Assembly: GCF_003315035.1 (NCBI RefSeq)
Contig: NZ_QNRE01000013.1
Span: 85,801-149,800 of the forward strand
Direction: 5' to 3'
DNA from: Nocardia puris
GTDB lineage: Bacteria; Actinomycetota; Actinomycetes; Mycobacteriales; Mycobacteriaceae
DNA length: 64,000 nt
In this document: positions 46,599 to 53,734 of the stretch, piece after piece
How the letters are laid out: each line of letters opens with the position of its first letter
Position numbering within the stretch: the first letter of the stretch is position 1
Notes under the pieces: generated by a model
The model's input: the letters and a program-made list of their open reading frames with translations, nothing else
Database searches by the model: none
What the model was told of the DNA's origin: nothing
Translations under genes and position numbers: made by a program

Positions 46599-47570
46599 TC
46601 AGGCCAGGGTGCGGTCGGGTTCGCTGCGGTAGCGGGAGACGGGGCCGTCGATGCCGAGCAGGCGCCAGGCCGCCTTGGCCACCGGGTTCATCAGTCCGAC
46701 GTCGGTGCACAGGGCGCGGACGTCGCCGAAGATGCTGCGTTTGGTGGCGCGCGATTGCGGGGCGTTCCAGTAGGCGTCGCGCATCACGTGGGCCGGGATC
46801 TCGAACTTCTCGACGAACTCCTTGGGCGGGGTCATGATCATGCCGAGCATCACCCGCATGGCGACCGGAAAGCCCAGGGAGAGCACGAATTTCGGCACCG
46901 GGTGCAGGCCGGGGACGTTGCGGCGCAGGTATTCGTGCGCGAACGAGATGTGCCTGGCCTCCTCGGCCACGTGGATCTGCATGACCCGCTGCACCATCGG
47001 GTGCATGTCCTCACCGGCCCGCAGGACCGACTTCTGGAGGTGGTCGATGGGCTCCTCGCCGCCGAGCACCATGGTGAAGAACAACGCGGGGAAGTACTTC
47101 ACCGCGGGCCAGATGATCATCGTGAGCTTGCGGTCGATCGAGCCCATGCCGACGACGTCCTCGCCGATGCGATTGATCATCTCCTGGAACATCATCGTGT
47201 GGTTGCACTCTTCGGCCGCCTCGTGCGTGACGTACCGGAACTCGGGATCGCCGTTGGGCACCGAGATCAGGTACTGCATGAGGCCGCGGATCAGCAACTG
47301 CTCGAAGTCCAGGCCCACCTTGGCGATGCCGGCCTGGCGCCACATCCCCATCGCGATCTGGCGCTCCACCGGCTGCGCCTTGTACCAGGGGTGGCGGCCC
47401 AGCGGGTCCTCGTCGGGCATGATCCAGCGCGTATCGGTGGGGTCGACGGCGAAATCCGGTGAGTCCCAGTCGATATCGAGGTAGGGGTCGAAGTGCCTGT
47501 GCACCGAGCCCTCGGACAGGTCGCGCAGGATCTCGTGGTACGACGCATCGGTCGAAGCGGTGGACAACAT
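46599..47570 (-). CDS. AurF-like diiron oxygenase (323 aa)
   Basis: Member of the AurF/p-aminobenzoate N-oxygenase-like diiron family (PF11583 type). Iron-ligand motifs are visible: EQLLIRGLMQYL (first Glu, about residue 93), EAAEECNHTMMF with E-x2-H (about 118-122), a mid-chain E in GGEEPIDHL and HVAEEARHISFAHEYL (about 200-212). Length is normal for the family. I used ATG 47568-47570, which has AAGGAG 9 nt upstream. Substrate unknown: family members oxidise aryl-amines or act on lipids. A 17-bp imperfect palindrome sits just upstream. The next gene upstream encodes a Ddn-like protein on the same strand. Confidence 0.85.
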   Translation of the reverse strand: MLSTASTDASYHEILRDLSEGSVHRHFDPYLDIDWDSPDFAVDPTDTRWIMPDEDPLGRHPWYKAQPVERQIAMGMWRQAGIAKVGLDFEQLLIRGLMQYLISVPNGDPEFRYVTHEAAEECNHTMMFQEMINRIGEDVVGMGSIDRKLTMIIWPAVKYFPALFFTMVLGGEEPIDHLQKSVLRAGEDMHPMVQRVMQIHVAEEARHISFAHEYLRRNVPGLHPVPKFVLSLGFPVAMRVMLGMIMTPPKEFVEKFEIPAHVMRDAYWNAPQSRATKRSIFGDVRALCTDVGLMNPVAKAAWRLLGIDGPVSRYRSEPDRTLA

Positions 47571-47611
47571 CGGCGGTGTCTCCTTCGGCAGTCGAGCTAC
47601 CACCAAGGTTA

Positions 47612-47628
47612 GTGATACGTCGCGTCAC
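47612..47628. promoter_or_regulatory. 17-bp imperfect palindrome before the diiron oxygenase gene
   Basis: GTGATACGTCGCGTCAC has outer arms GTGA/TCAC and inner CG/CG with two mismatched pairs. It lies 42-58 nt upstream of the oxygenase ATG, in the promoter zone, and could be an operator for a TetR- or similar-type regulator. Its cognate protein is not evident; the TetR gene nearby has its own, different palindrome. Confidence 0.35.
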
Positions 47629-47665
47629 ATGCAACAGGTTTCATCGAACCGAGACCGGCGCGGGC

Positions 47666-48019
47666 TCACCCCTCGCCGAGGCGCACCCGCACCGTGACCC
47701 GCCCGCGCTCGTCGCGCGTCGCCACGGCGTGACCGGTCTCGTCCACGCCGTTTCGCCGCACCACGATCGGCGCGCCGTCGTCCAGGAAGTTCCGCCACCA
47801 CTGCTTGCGGTCCGGCATCGCCACACCGATCAGCAGGTCGTCCCCCTTGCGCCAGTAGTTCACCGGCGTGCTGAATGTCTTGCCGGATCGCCGTCCGACA
47901 TACGACACCGTCGCGAACCCCCGCCCCAGGATCCGCCCGATCACCGGCGCCTCCGTCAATGCCACCACCCCGGCATTGAACCCGCGCACCGCCCGCCGCG
48001 CCAATGATTCCGTCGCCAT
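47666..48019 (-). CDS. Ddn-like nitroreductase/quinone-reductase family protein (117 aa)
   Basis: Small split-barrel protein of the deazaflavin (F420)-dependent nitroreductase family (PF04075 / DUF385). The family pattern is clear: LGRGFATVSYVGRRSGKTFSTPVNYWRKGDDLLIGV, then KQWWRNFLDDGAPIVV. These enzymes are common in Mycobacterium and Nocardia, use reduced F420 and protect against quinones or activate nitro-drugs. I chose ATG 48017-48019, with GGAGG 5 nt upstream; a GTG five codons earlier is possible. It stands between the diiron oxygenase and the TetR gene, all on the minus strand. Confidence 0.88.
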   Translation of the reverse strand: MATESLARRAVRGFNAGVVALTEAPVIGRILGRGFATVSYVGRRSGKTFSTPVNYWRKGDDLLIGVAMPDRKQWWRNFLDDGAPIVVRRNGVDETGHAVATRDERGRVTVRVRLGEG

Positions 48020-48130
48020 GAGCCCTCCGCTCACTCGAATACGTCCCGGACGGTCTCCACGGTACGCGGCCCGGCCGCAGCGTTCTCGGCGACGAACGGA
48101 GGATCACCGATGCCGTTCTCCCCCAACCCC

Positions 48131-48703
48131 TCACACGCCGAGCAGGCGACGGGTCTGCGACCAGAGATCGTCGAGCGACGCGGGGTCGTTGGTGAGCTTG
48201 GCGAACAGCACGGCGCCCTCGAGTTGAGCTAGGACAGCGCGGGCGGTCTCGTCGGGGGCCGGAACCCCGGCCTGGGTGAGGATGGCGGCGACGATCGCGG
48301 TCTGCTCATCGAAGACCTCCCGGATGCGCCGTTGCACGCGCGCCTCCTGGGTGCTCAGTTCGAGGCCGAGGTTGGCGAGCAGGCAGCCGCGAACCGTGCC
48401 GGTAGCGGCCTTGTCGGCACGCTGGGCGGCGGCCTGACCGTCGAGCAGCACGGCGAGGCGGTTCAGCGCGGGGCCGTCACCCTCGCGCGCCCGGATCCAT
48501 TCGGGCCGTTGGGTTTCCCAGTGCCGGTCGACCACCGCGATGGTGAGTTCCTCCTTCGACGGGAAGAAGTGATAGAAGCTGCCCTTGCGCACGTCGGCGT
48601 GGGCGCAGATCTCGGCGACGCCGATGCCGCTGTAGCCCCGGTCGTGCATCAATGCGCAGGCCGCCGCGAGCAGGCGGTCGGCGGCGTCGCTGGTCCGTCC
48701 CAT
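48131..48703 (-). CDS. TetR/AcrR family regulator (190 aa)
   Basis: The N-terminal helix-turn-helix spans about residues 8-55, with the family hallmark GIGVAEICAHADVRKGSFYHFFPSKEEL. The remainder is an all-helical ligand/dimer domain of normal size. I took ATG 48701-48703; a start three codons upstream (48712) is possible. Divergent from the flavodoxin-like/nitronate monooxygenase operon with a 74-nt gap containing an extended perfect inverted repeat, so autoregulation and repression of that operon are very likely. The inducer is probably an electrophile or nitro/quinone compound, judged by the target genes. Confidence 0.92.
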   Translation of the reverse strand: MGRTSDAADRLLAAACALMHDRGYSGIGVAEICAHADVRKGSFYHFFPSKEELTIAVVDRHWETQRPEWIRAREGDGPALNRLAVLLDGQAAAQRADKAATGTVRGCLLANLGLELSTQEARVQRRIREVFDEQTAIVAAILTQAGVPAPDETARAVLAQLEGAVLFAKLTNDPASLDDLWSQTRRLLGV

Positions 48704-48715
48704 GACGACCACTGT

Positions 48716-48756
48716 AGACGACCGGTCAATTATCTGTAATAGTTGACCGGTCGTCT
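48716..48756. promoter_or_regulatory. TetR operator: 14-bp perfect inverted repeat with 13-bp spacer
   Basis: The left arm AGACGACCGGTCAA (48716-48729) and right arm TTGACCGGTCGTCT (48743-48756) are perfect inverted copies around an AT-rich 13-bp spacer. Each arm itself contains the palindromic core GACCGGTC. This layout suggests two TetR dimer sites, or one wide site, covering both divergent promoters. It ends 22 nt before the flavodoxin-like ATG. Confidence 0.8.
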
Positions 48757-48777
48757 CTAGTCTTGAAGGAGAACACC

Positions 48778-49377
48778 ATGCCGGAGATCACCGTGGCCGT
48801 CGCTTATCACAGCGGATTCGGGCACACCGCACGCCAGGCGCACGCCGTCGCGGAGGGAGTGGGCACCGTGGACGGCGCGACGGCCGCGCTGTGCGACGTC
48901 GGACGGCTCGGGGACCCGCTGTGGCGGACCTTGGACGAATCCGCCGCGATCGTGTTCGGCACACCCACCTACATGGGCAGCCAATCGGCGGTGTTCCAGG
49001 CGTTCGCCGAGGCCAGCGCACCGGTGTGGGCGGCGCAAGGCTGGCGGCACAAGCTCGCGGCCGGGTTCACCAACTCGGCGGGCGTCAACGGCGACAAGCT
49101 CAACACGCTGATCTCGTTGTCGCTCTTCGCCGCCCAGCACGGGATGACCTGGGTCAGCCTGGACCTGCCGCCCGGCTGGCTCTATACCGAACACGGCGAC
49201 GCCGCCTCGCTCAACCGGCTCGGCGGGTTCCTCGGCGCGATGGCGCAGTCACCGTCCGACGTGGACGCCGAGCGCGCTCCCGGCCCCGCCGACCTGGCCA
49301 CGGCCGCGCATCTCGGGGCGCGGGTGGCGGCGCAGGCGCTGGCGCTCACCCGCGGCCGGGCGGCGGTCGCGCGATGA
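48778..49377 (+). CDS. Flavodoxin-fold NAD(P)H:quinone reductase-like protein (WrbA/NADPH-FMN type; 199 aa)
   Basis: Flavin reductase of the flavodoxin superfamily. An FMN-phosphate loop is visible in AYHSGFGHTARQAHAVAEG, and the second FMN loop in FGTPTYMGSQSAVFQAF, typical of WrbA-like quinone reductases. The usual HGGQ-type loop is replaced by TNSAGVNGDKLNTL. The ATG has AAGGAG 7 nt upstream. The stop overlaps the nitronate monooxygenase start by ATGA, and the operon is probably TetR-controlled. Likely role: two-electron reduction of quinones or nitro-compounds for detoxification. Confidence 0.85.
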   Translation: MPEITVAVAYHSGFGHTARQAHAVAEGVGTVDGATAALCDVGRLGDPLWRTLDESAAIVFGTPTYMGSQSAVFQAFAEASAPVWAAQGWRHKLAAGFTNSAGVNGDKLNTLISLSLFAAQHGMTWVSLDLPPGWLYTEHGDAASLNRLGGFLGAMAQSPSDVDAERAPGPADLATAAHLGARVAAQALALTRGRAAVAR

Positions 49378-50450
49378 ACCGCTTCACCACACTGCTGGGT
49401 ATCGACGTGCCGATCGTGCAGGGCCCCTTCGGCGGTGGCCTGTCCTCGGTCGACCTGCTCGCCGCGGTGTCCGAGGGTGGCGGGCTCGGCTCCTTCGGCG
49501 CGCACGTGCTGACCGGCACGGAGATCGCCGACGTGGTGGCGCGGGCACGCGCCGCCACCGAGCGGCCCTTCGCGGTGAACCTCTGGGTGCCGCAGCCCGG
49601 CGAGCCGACGGGTTTCGCCGACGCCGACCGCGACCGACTGGCTCGCTACTACACCGAACTCGAGGTGGCACCGCCCGATTCGCTGCGCACACCCGACTAC
49701 GAAGAGCAACTCGCCGCTGTCCTGGCGGCCGCGCCACCGTGCGTCAGTTTCGTGATGGGGATTCCCGACGCCGGGTTCCTGGCGGCCGCGCGCGAGCGGG
49801 GCATCGTCACGCTCGGCACCGCCACGACCGTCGAGGAGGCGATCGCGCTGGAGCGGGCGGGCTTCGACGCCGTCGTGGCCTCGGGCAGCGACGCGGGCGG
49901 ACATCGCGGAGCCTTCCTGCGACCGGTGCACGAGTCACTGGTCGGCACCTTCTCGCTGATCCCGCAGGTCGCCGACGCCGTGCGGGTGCCGGTGGTCGCG
50001 GCGGGCGGCATCGCCGACGGCCGTGGCATCGCGGCCGCGTTCGCCCTCGGCGCGGACGCGGTCCAGATCGGCACCGGCTTCCTGGCCACCGACCAGTCCG
50101 GCGCCTCGGCCCCCCACCGCCGCGCGCTGCGCTCCCCCGACGCCCGCACGACGGTGCTGACCAGGCTCTTCTCCGGACGCCCCGCCCGCGGCATCCCGAA
50201 CCGCTTCGTCCGGGAGATGGCGCAGCACGAGGCCACGGTGCCGCCGTACCCCGCGCAGAACGCCCTGATGGGCCCCCTCCGCCGCCGCGCCGCCGCGAAC
50301 GGCGACGCCGGCCTGCTCAACCTCTGGTCGGGCCAGGCGGCACTGCTGGCGGGTGCGGCCGATGCGGGCGAGTATCTGCGTCAACTCCGGGACCAAACGC
50401 GTGCATCAGTCGAAAGGCTCAACCGGGGAGACGATTTCGCTGGATTCTGA
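49374..50450 (+). CDS. Nitronate monooxygenase / 2-nitropropane dioxygenase family (358 aa)
   Basis: FMN-dependent TIM-barrel enzyme that oxidises alkyl nitronates to carbonyl plus nitrite. Supporting motifs are GIDVPIVQGPFGGG at the N-terminus, the FMN-binding SGSDAGGHRG segment holding the catalytic His (about residue 182), VVAAGGIADGRGIAAAFALGADAVQIGTGF, and an HEATVPPYPAQN end region. Full length. Translationally coupled to the flavodoxin-like gene. Together they form a small detoxification operon under the divergent TetR. Confidence 0.9.
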   Translation: MNRFTTLLGIDVPIVQGPFGGGLSSVDLLAAVSEGGGLGSFGAHVLTGTEIADVVARARAATERPFAVNLWVPQPGEPTGFADADRDRLARYYTELEVAPPDSLRTPDYEEQLAAVLAAAPPCVSFVMGIPDAGFLAAARERGIVTLGTATTVEEAIALERAGFDAVVASGSDAGGHRGAFLRPVHESLVGTFSLIPQVADAVRVPVVAAGGIADGRGIAAAFALGADAVQIGTGFLATDQSGASAPHRRALRSPDARTTVLTRLFSGRPARGIPNRFVREMAQHEATVPPYPAQNALMGPLRRRAAANGDAGLLNLWSGQAALLAGAADAGEYLRQLRDQTRASVERLNRGDDFAGF

Positions 50451-50455
50451 ACGCG

Positions 50456-51403
50456 CTACGTACTCCGCGTGACGAAGTCGGCCACGGCGGATTCCAGCTG
50501 ACTCAGCCCCGGTTCCTCGAGCGGGTAATGGCCCGCGTTGTCGAGCAACACGGTTTCCACGGGCACCTTCCGGATCCTGGCGAGGAACGGTTCGCTCAGG
50601 GCGAGCGGGGTCCAGCGGTCGGCCGCGGGCTGGGTCAGCAGGATCGGGCAGGCGTCGAAGTCCTCGGGTTCGACGGCGCGCGCGTAGGTGGCATAGCTCG
50701 CCAGGAAGGCGACCGGCAGCCAGTTCCCCGCCGACGTGCGGTCGCGCGTCATGACGCGCAGCGCGGCCGGATCGTTCACCAGCGCCGACATCTTCGCCGC
50801 CAGCGTCATCGGATACCGCACACCCCGCAGCGGGGTGCGCGCCAGCATGCCCATGGCCGGGATGCCGACGCGGGCGGAGAACAGGTCGTGGGAGGTGGCG
50901 TCGCGGACCCGGCGGTCGCGCTGCTCGAGGAACGTCATGCCGACGAGGCCGCCCAGCGTGCCGCTCGGGGCCGCGGCCGCCGCGTGATAACCCACCATCC
51001 CGCCCGCGCTCAGGCCGAAGAACACCATCGGCCGGTCGTCGCGGGCGCGCTCGTGGGCGAGGAAATCGACCACCAGGTGTATCCAGTCGTCATAGGTGGG
51101 GATCGTGCCCGGCGCGAGCACCGTGAGCCCGTACCAGAGGTTGTCCAGCGCGACGGTCTCGAAACCGCGCCGAGCCAGCGGCGCGCCGAGAATCAGAGTG
51201 AGCTGCCTGCCATTCGTGCCGACCCCGTGGTGCAGAACGACTTTCGCTGGCGCGGACGGATTCGGATAACGATCCAGGTGCACACTATGGCCGCGCCACC
51301 CCCAGAACTCCTCCCCCGGCGCGGTGTTGTCGTCGAGGCGCAGACGTTCCGGGAGGAACTGTTGCAGTTCCCGCCACTGCGGCATGTCCCGGTAGTACCG
51401 CAC
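50456..51403 (-). CDS. Alpha/beta-hydrolase (315 aa)
   Basis: Alpha/beta-hydrolase fold: oxyanion segment VVLHHGVGTNGRQL, nucleophile elbow FFGLSAGG with Ser at about residue 131, acid residue probably in QPAADRWTP, and catalytic His in LLDNAGHYPLEEPG. The C-terminal part resembles esterase/lipase members. It starts at GTG 51401-51403, preceded by a weak AGGCGG; ATG six codons later is an alternative. No signal peptide. Substrate unknown. Convergent with the nitronate monooxygenase gene, 5 nt apart. Confidence 0.87.
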   Translation of the reverse strand: MRYYRDMPQWRELQQFLPERLRLDDNTAPGEEFWGWRGHSVHLDRYPNPSAPAKVVLHHGVGTNGRQLTLILGAPLARRGFETVALDNLWYGLTVLAPGTIPTYDDWIHLVVDFLAHERARDDRPMVFFGLSAGGMVGYHAAAAAPSGTLGGLVGMTFLEQRDRRVRDATSHDLFSARVGIPAMGMLARTPLRGVRYPMTLAAKMSALVNDPAALRVMTRDRTSAGNWLPVAFLASYATYARAVEPEDFDACPILLTQPAADRWTPLALSEPFLARIRKVPVETVLLDNAGHYPLEEPGLSQLESAVADFVTRST

Positions 51404-51568
51404 TGCTGTTCCGCCTCTCTGTCCGCCTCTCCGCGTTTCAGGCCGGTCGCTAGTGCAGGGAGGCTCTGGAGCCGGGCTGCCGGTGAGGTGATGTCGAGTT
51501 CGTCCGTACCCCTGGAGTTACCCATGTTCTTACGTGATCAGTTGGCGACTGATGGGCCCACACCGCTT

Positions 51569-51602
51569 GTTACCCGCACTGAGCAGGCACACTGCGGGTA
51601 AC
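51569..51602. repeat. 10-bp perfect inverted repeat between divergent genes
   Basis: GTTACCCGCA (51569-51578) and TGCGGGTAAC (51593-51602) are perfect inverted copies with a 14-base spacer. It lies in the 300-nt gap between the divergent hydrolase and glutaminase genes, so it cannot terminate either; an operator role is more likely. No T-tract follows. Nothing else was found in this gap apart from promoters that must exist for both genes. Confidence 0.5.
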
Positions 51603-51703
51603 CCAGTCTACTGCGCACGGCTATCTCTCGGCACACGCTTGGTCTTCGCGCACGCTGTGTACCGTGGACCGGGCGACTGCTCCCGTTCGGATCGGAGGAC
51701 CGA

Positions 51704-52942
51704 GTGCGATCACCGGTAGGCGACTACCTGCAAGAAGTGCTCGACGCCCTGGCCGATGAGCGGTCCGGTGCCGTGGCCGACTACATCCCCGATCTGGCGA
51801 ACGCCGATCCCGACGTGTTCGGGGCCGCGGTCACCACCGTCGCGGGCCGCACCTACGCAGCGGGCGACGACGAGGTCGAGTTCTCTATCCAGTCCATCTC
51901 CAAACCGTTCGCCTACGCTGCCGCGCTGCTGGACCGCGGCAAGGAGACGGTGCTCGCCGCGGTCGGCGTCGAACCGTCCGGTGAGGCGTTCAACGAGCTT
52001 TCGCTGGAAACCGGGTCGCGCCGGCCGAAGAATCCGATGATCAACGTCGGCGCCATCGCCACCCATGATCTGCTGGTGGGGCCGGGGGCGAGCGTGGCCG
52101 ACAAGGTGGAGCGGGCGCGAGAGTTCTTCTCCGCGTTGGCCGGTCGCGAACTGGGCATCGACGAGTCGGTGTTCGCCTCCGAACTCGCCACCGCCGACCG
52201 CAATCTCTCCATCGCCCACATGCTGCGCAATTACGGTGTGCTGCAAGACGATCCGCACGAGGTGGTGGAAGGGTACACGCGCCAGTGCTCGATCACCGTC
52301 ACCGTGGGCGATCTGGCGGTCATGGGCGCGACGCTGGCCAACGGCGGCGTGCAGCCGCGGACGGGTGAGCGCCTGATGCCGCCCGAGGTGGCCAGGCAGA
52401 CGCTCACCGTGATGGCCGCCGCCGGGATGTACGACGGGGTGGGCGAGTGGTTCGCCACGGTCGGCATCCCTGCGAAAAGTGGTGTGGCGGGCGGACTTCT
52501 GGGCGCGCTGCCCGGACAGTGCGGTATCGCCGTGGTGTCGCCGCGCCTGGACGCGCACGGCAACAGTGTGCGCGGTATCAAGGTGTTCCAGCGGCTGTCG
52601 GCGGATATGGGGATGCACCTGATGGATTCGGTGCCGTACGGCTCGACCGTGCTGCGCGGTGTGCACACCTCCGGCGGGGAAACGGTGTTCGAACTGCAAG
52701 GCGTCATCCAGTTCAGCGGTGGTGAGGCGGTGTTGCACGGTCTGGAATCCGATACCTCCGGCACGGCCGTGGTGCTGGACCTGTCCCGCGTGGACCGGAT
52801 GAACGACGTGGGCCGCCGAATGCTGCTGGAGGGACTGCGCCGGATGCGCCTCGACGGCCGCGCGGTCGCGCTGATCGACCCCGACCGGGTGCTGCCCGAC
52901 CCCGACCTCGGCGACGGCACGCTGCCCGAGATCCGCGGCTGA
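51704..52942 (+). CDS. glsA: Glutaminase A with C-terminal STAS domain (412 aa)
   Basis: Hydrolyses L-glutamine to glutamate and ammonia. The serine-dependent glutaminase domain (about 1-305) shows FSIQSISKPFAYA with the S-x-x-K catalytic pair, NPMINVGAIA, a Tyr-containing EGYTRQCSI region and the GIPAKSGVAGG segment. The last about 95 residues form a STAS (sulfate transporter/anti-sigma antagonist) domain, with VVLDLSRVDRMNDVGRRML where phosphorylatable Ser/Thr would stand (here Asn-Asp). This fusion gives 412 aa rather than the usual ~310. The start is GTG 51704 with GGAGG 6 nt upstream. The domain may mediate oligomerisation or regulation. Confidence 0.93.
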   Translation: MRSPVGDYLQEVLDALADERSGAVADYIPDLANADPDVFGAAVTTVAGRTYAAGDDEVEFSIQSISKPFAYAAALLDRGKETVLAAVGVEPSGEAFNELSLETGSRRPKNPMINVGAIATHDLLVGPGASVADKVERAREFFSALAGRELGIDESVFASELATADRNLSIAHMLRNYGVLQDDPHEVVEGYTRQCSITVTVGDLAVMGATLANGGVQPRTGERLMPPEVARQTLTVMAAAGMYDGVGEWFATVGIPAKSGVAGGLLGALPGQCGIAVVSPRLDAHGNSVRGIKVFQRLSADMGMHLMDSVPYGSTVLRGVHTSGGETVFELQGVIQFSGGEAVLHGLESDTSGTAVVLDLSRVDRMNDVGRRMLLEGLRRMRLDGRAVALIDPDRVLPDPDLGDGTLPEIRG

Positions 52943-52977
52943 CCCACCTGTCGGCGGGTCCTGGAAAGATGCGTGGC

Positions 52978-53313
52978 ATGAGTACCACGGGGGACGATGT
53001 CCGCAGCTACGCCCTGTCGCTGCCGGAGACCGTCGAGCAGTTCGCCTGGGATATGCCCATCTTCCGCGTCGCCGGAAAGCTGTTCCTCACCCTGCCCGAG
53101 GCCGAGACATCGATGGCGGTCCGCTGCCCGATCCTCGACCGTGACGAACTCGTCGCCGCCGAGCCGCACAAGTTCTGGATCGCGGCGCACGAGGCGAACA
53201 ACGCGTGGGTGCGCGTGCGGCTCGCCGCGCTGGACGATCGCGAGGAGCTCGAGGCGATCATCCTGGATTCGTGGACCCTGGCCGCGCCCCGCCACCTGCT
53301 CGACCAACCCTGA
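52978..53313 (+). CDS. MmcQ/YjbR family protein (111 aa)
   Basis: Small DUF419/CyaY-fold protein of unknown biochemical role, thought to bind DNA in some members. Family pattern: DDVRSYALSLPETVEQFAWDMPIFRVAGKLFLTL, then WIAAHEANNAWVRVRL. I chose ATG 52978; an earlier ATG three codons upstream is possible. It starts 35 nt after glsA, with a small hairpin (52941-52960) in the gap, and may be in the same transcript. Confidence 0.88.
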   Translation: MSTTGDDVRSYALSLPETVEQFAWDMPIFRVAGKLFLTLPEAETSMAVRCPILDRDELVAAEPHKFWIAAHEANNAWVRVRLAALDDREELEAIILDSWTLAAPRHLLDQP

Positions 53314-53332
53314 GCGCGGCCCGCACCGCGCT
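53313..53332 (+). terminator. Hairpin after the MmcQ gene
   Basis: AGCGCGG/CCGCGCT forms a 7-bp stem with a 6-base loop beginning at the last base of the MmcQ stop codon. No T-run follows. A plausible but weak terminator. Confidence 0.4.
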
Positions 53333-53702
53333 ACCGGTTCACCACTCGATCGCGGCGATTCGCAAACGGCGACCGATCCGAGCGGCGCGAACCACCTCGC
53401 GCCTGGCGACCACTTGTATGGATCCGGCGAGTTCCCCACGCGGCGTCCACGCGGGGATAACCTCGATGGCATGAACGGCTGGAGGGTGCGCGGCCGGAGC
53501 CTGCGGCCGGATCGTGTGGTCTTCGACGCGCCGTTCGGAAAGAACGCCCCGCGCGGGCATCCAATTCTCCAGATAACCACCGTTCATCGGGGGCGGGCGT
53601 GGGTCGCCGACCTCGCCCACGCCAGCCGCGTCTGCCGCGAGATGACCGGCGCCGGAAGGCGCCTGGTACCTGGGTGAGAAGTCAGATCTCCCGACATAGA
53701 AA
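53333..53702. other. Intergenic region with at most one doubtful small ORF
   Basis: About 370 bases between the MmcQ gene and the pyd-operon terminator. A 68-codon frame on the plus strand at 53471-53677 (MNGWRVRGRSLRPDR...) opens with ATG but has no ribosome site and no family resemblance. Nothing else was found. Confidence 0.3.
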
Positions 53703-53728
53703 TGCGGCGGCCCGGGTGGGCCGCCGCA
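53703..53728 (-). terminator. Strong Rho-independent terminator of the pyrimidine-degradation operon
   Basis: TGCGGCGGCCC and GGGCCGCCGCA pair perfectly over 11 bp with a 4-base loop. On the minus strand the hairpin is followed by TTTCTAT. It lies 7 nt beyond the stop of the NCS1 transporter gene, the last gene of the operon. Confidence 0.75.
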
Positions 53729-53734
53729 CTGGGG

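Noticed and set aside
52941..52960. Hairpin between glsA and the MmcQ gene as a terminator
   Set aside because: The stem has a mismatch and no T-tract follows; the genes are only 35 nt apart and may be co-transcribed.
53471..53677. 68-codon plus-strand ORF between the MmcQ gene and the pyd terminator
   Set aside because: No ribosome site, no family resemblance, and arginine-rich composition like chance frames in GC-rich DNA.
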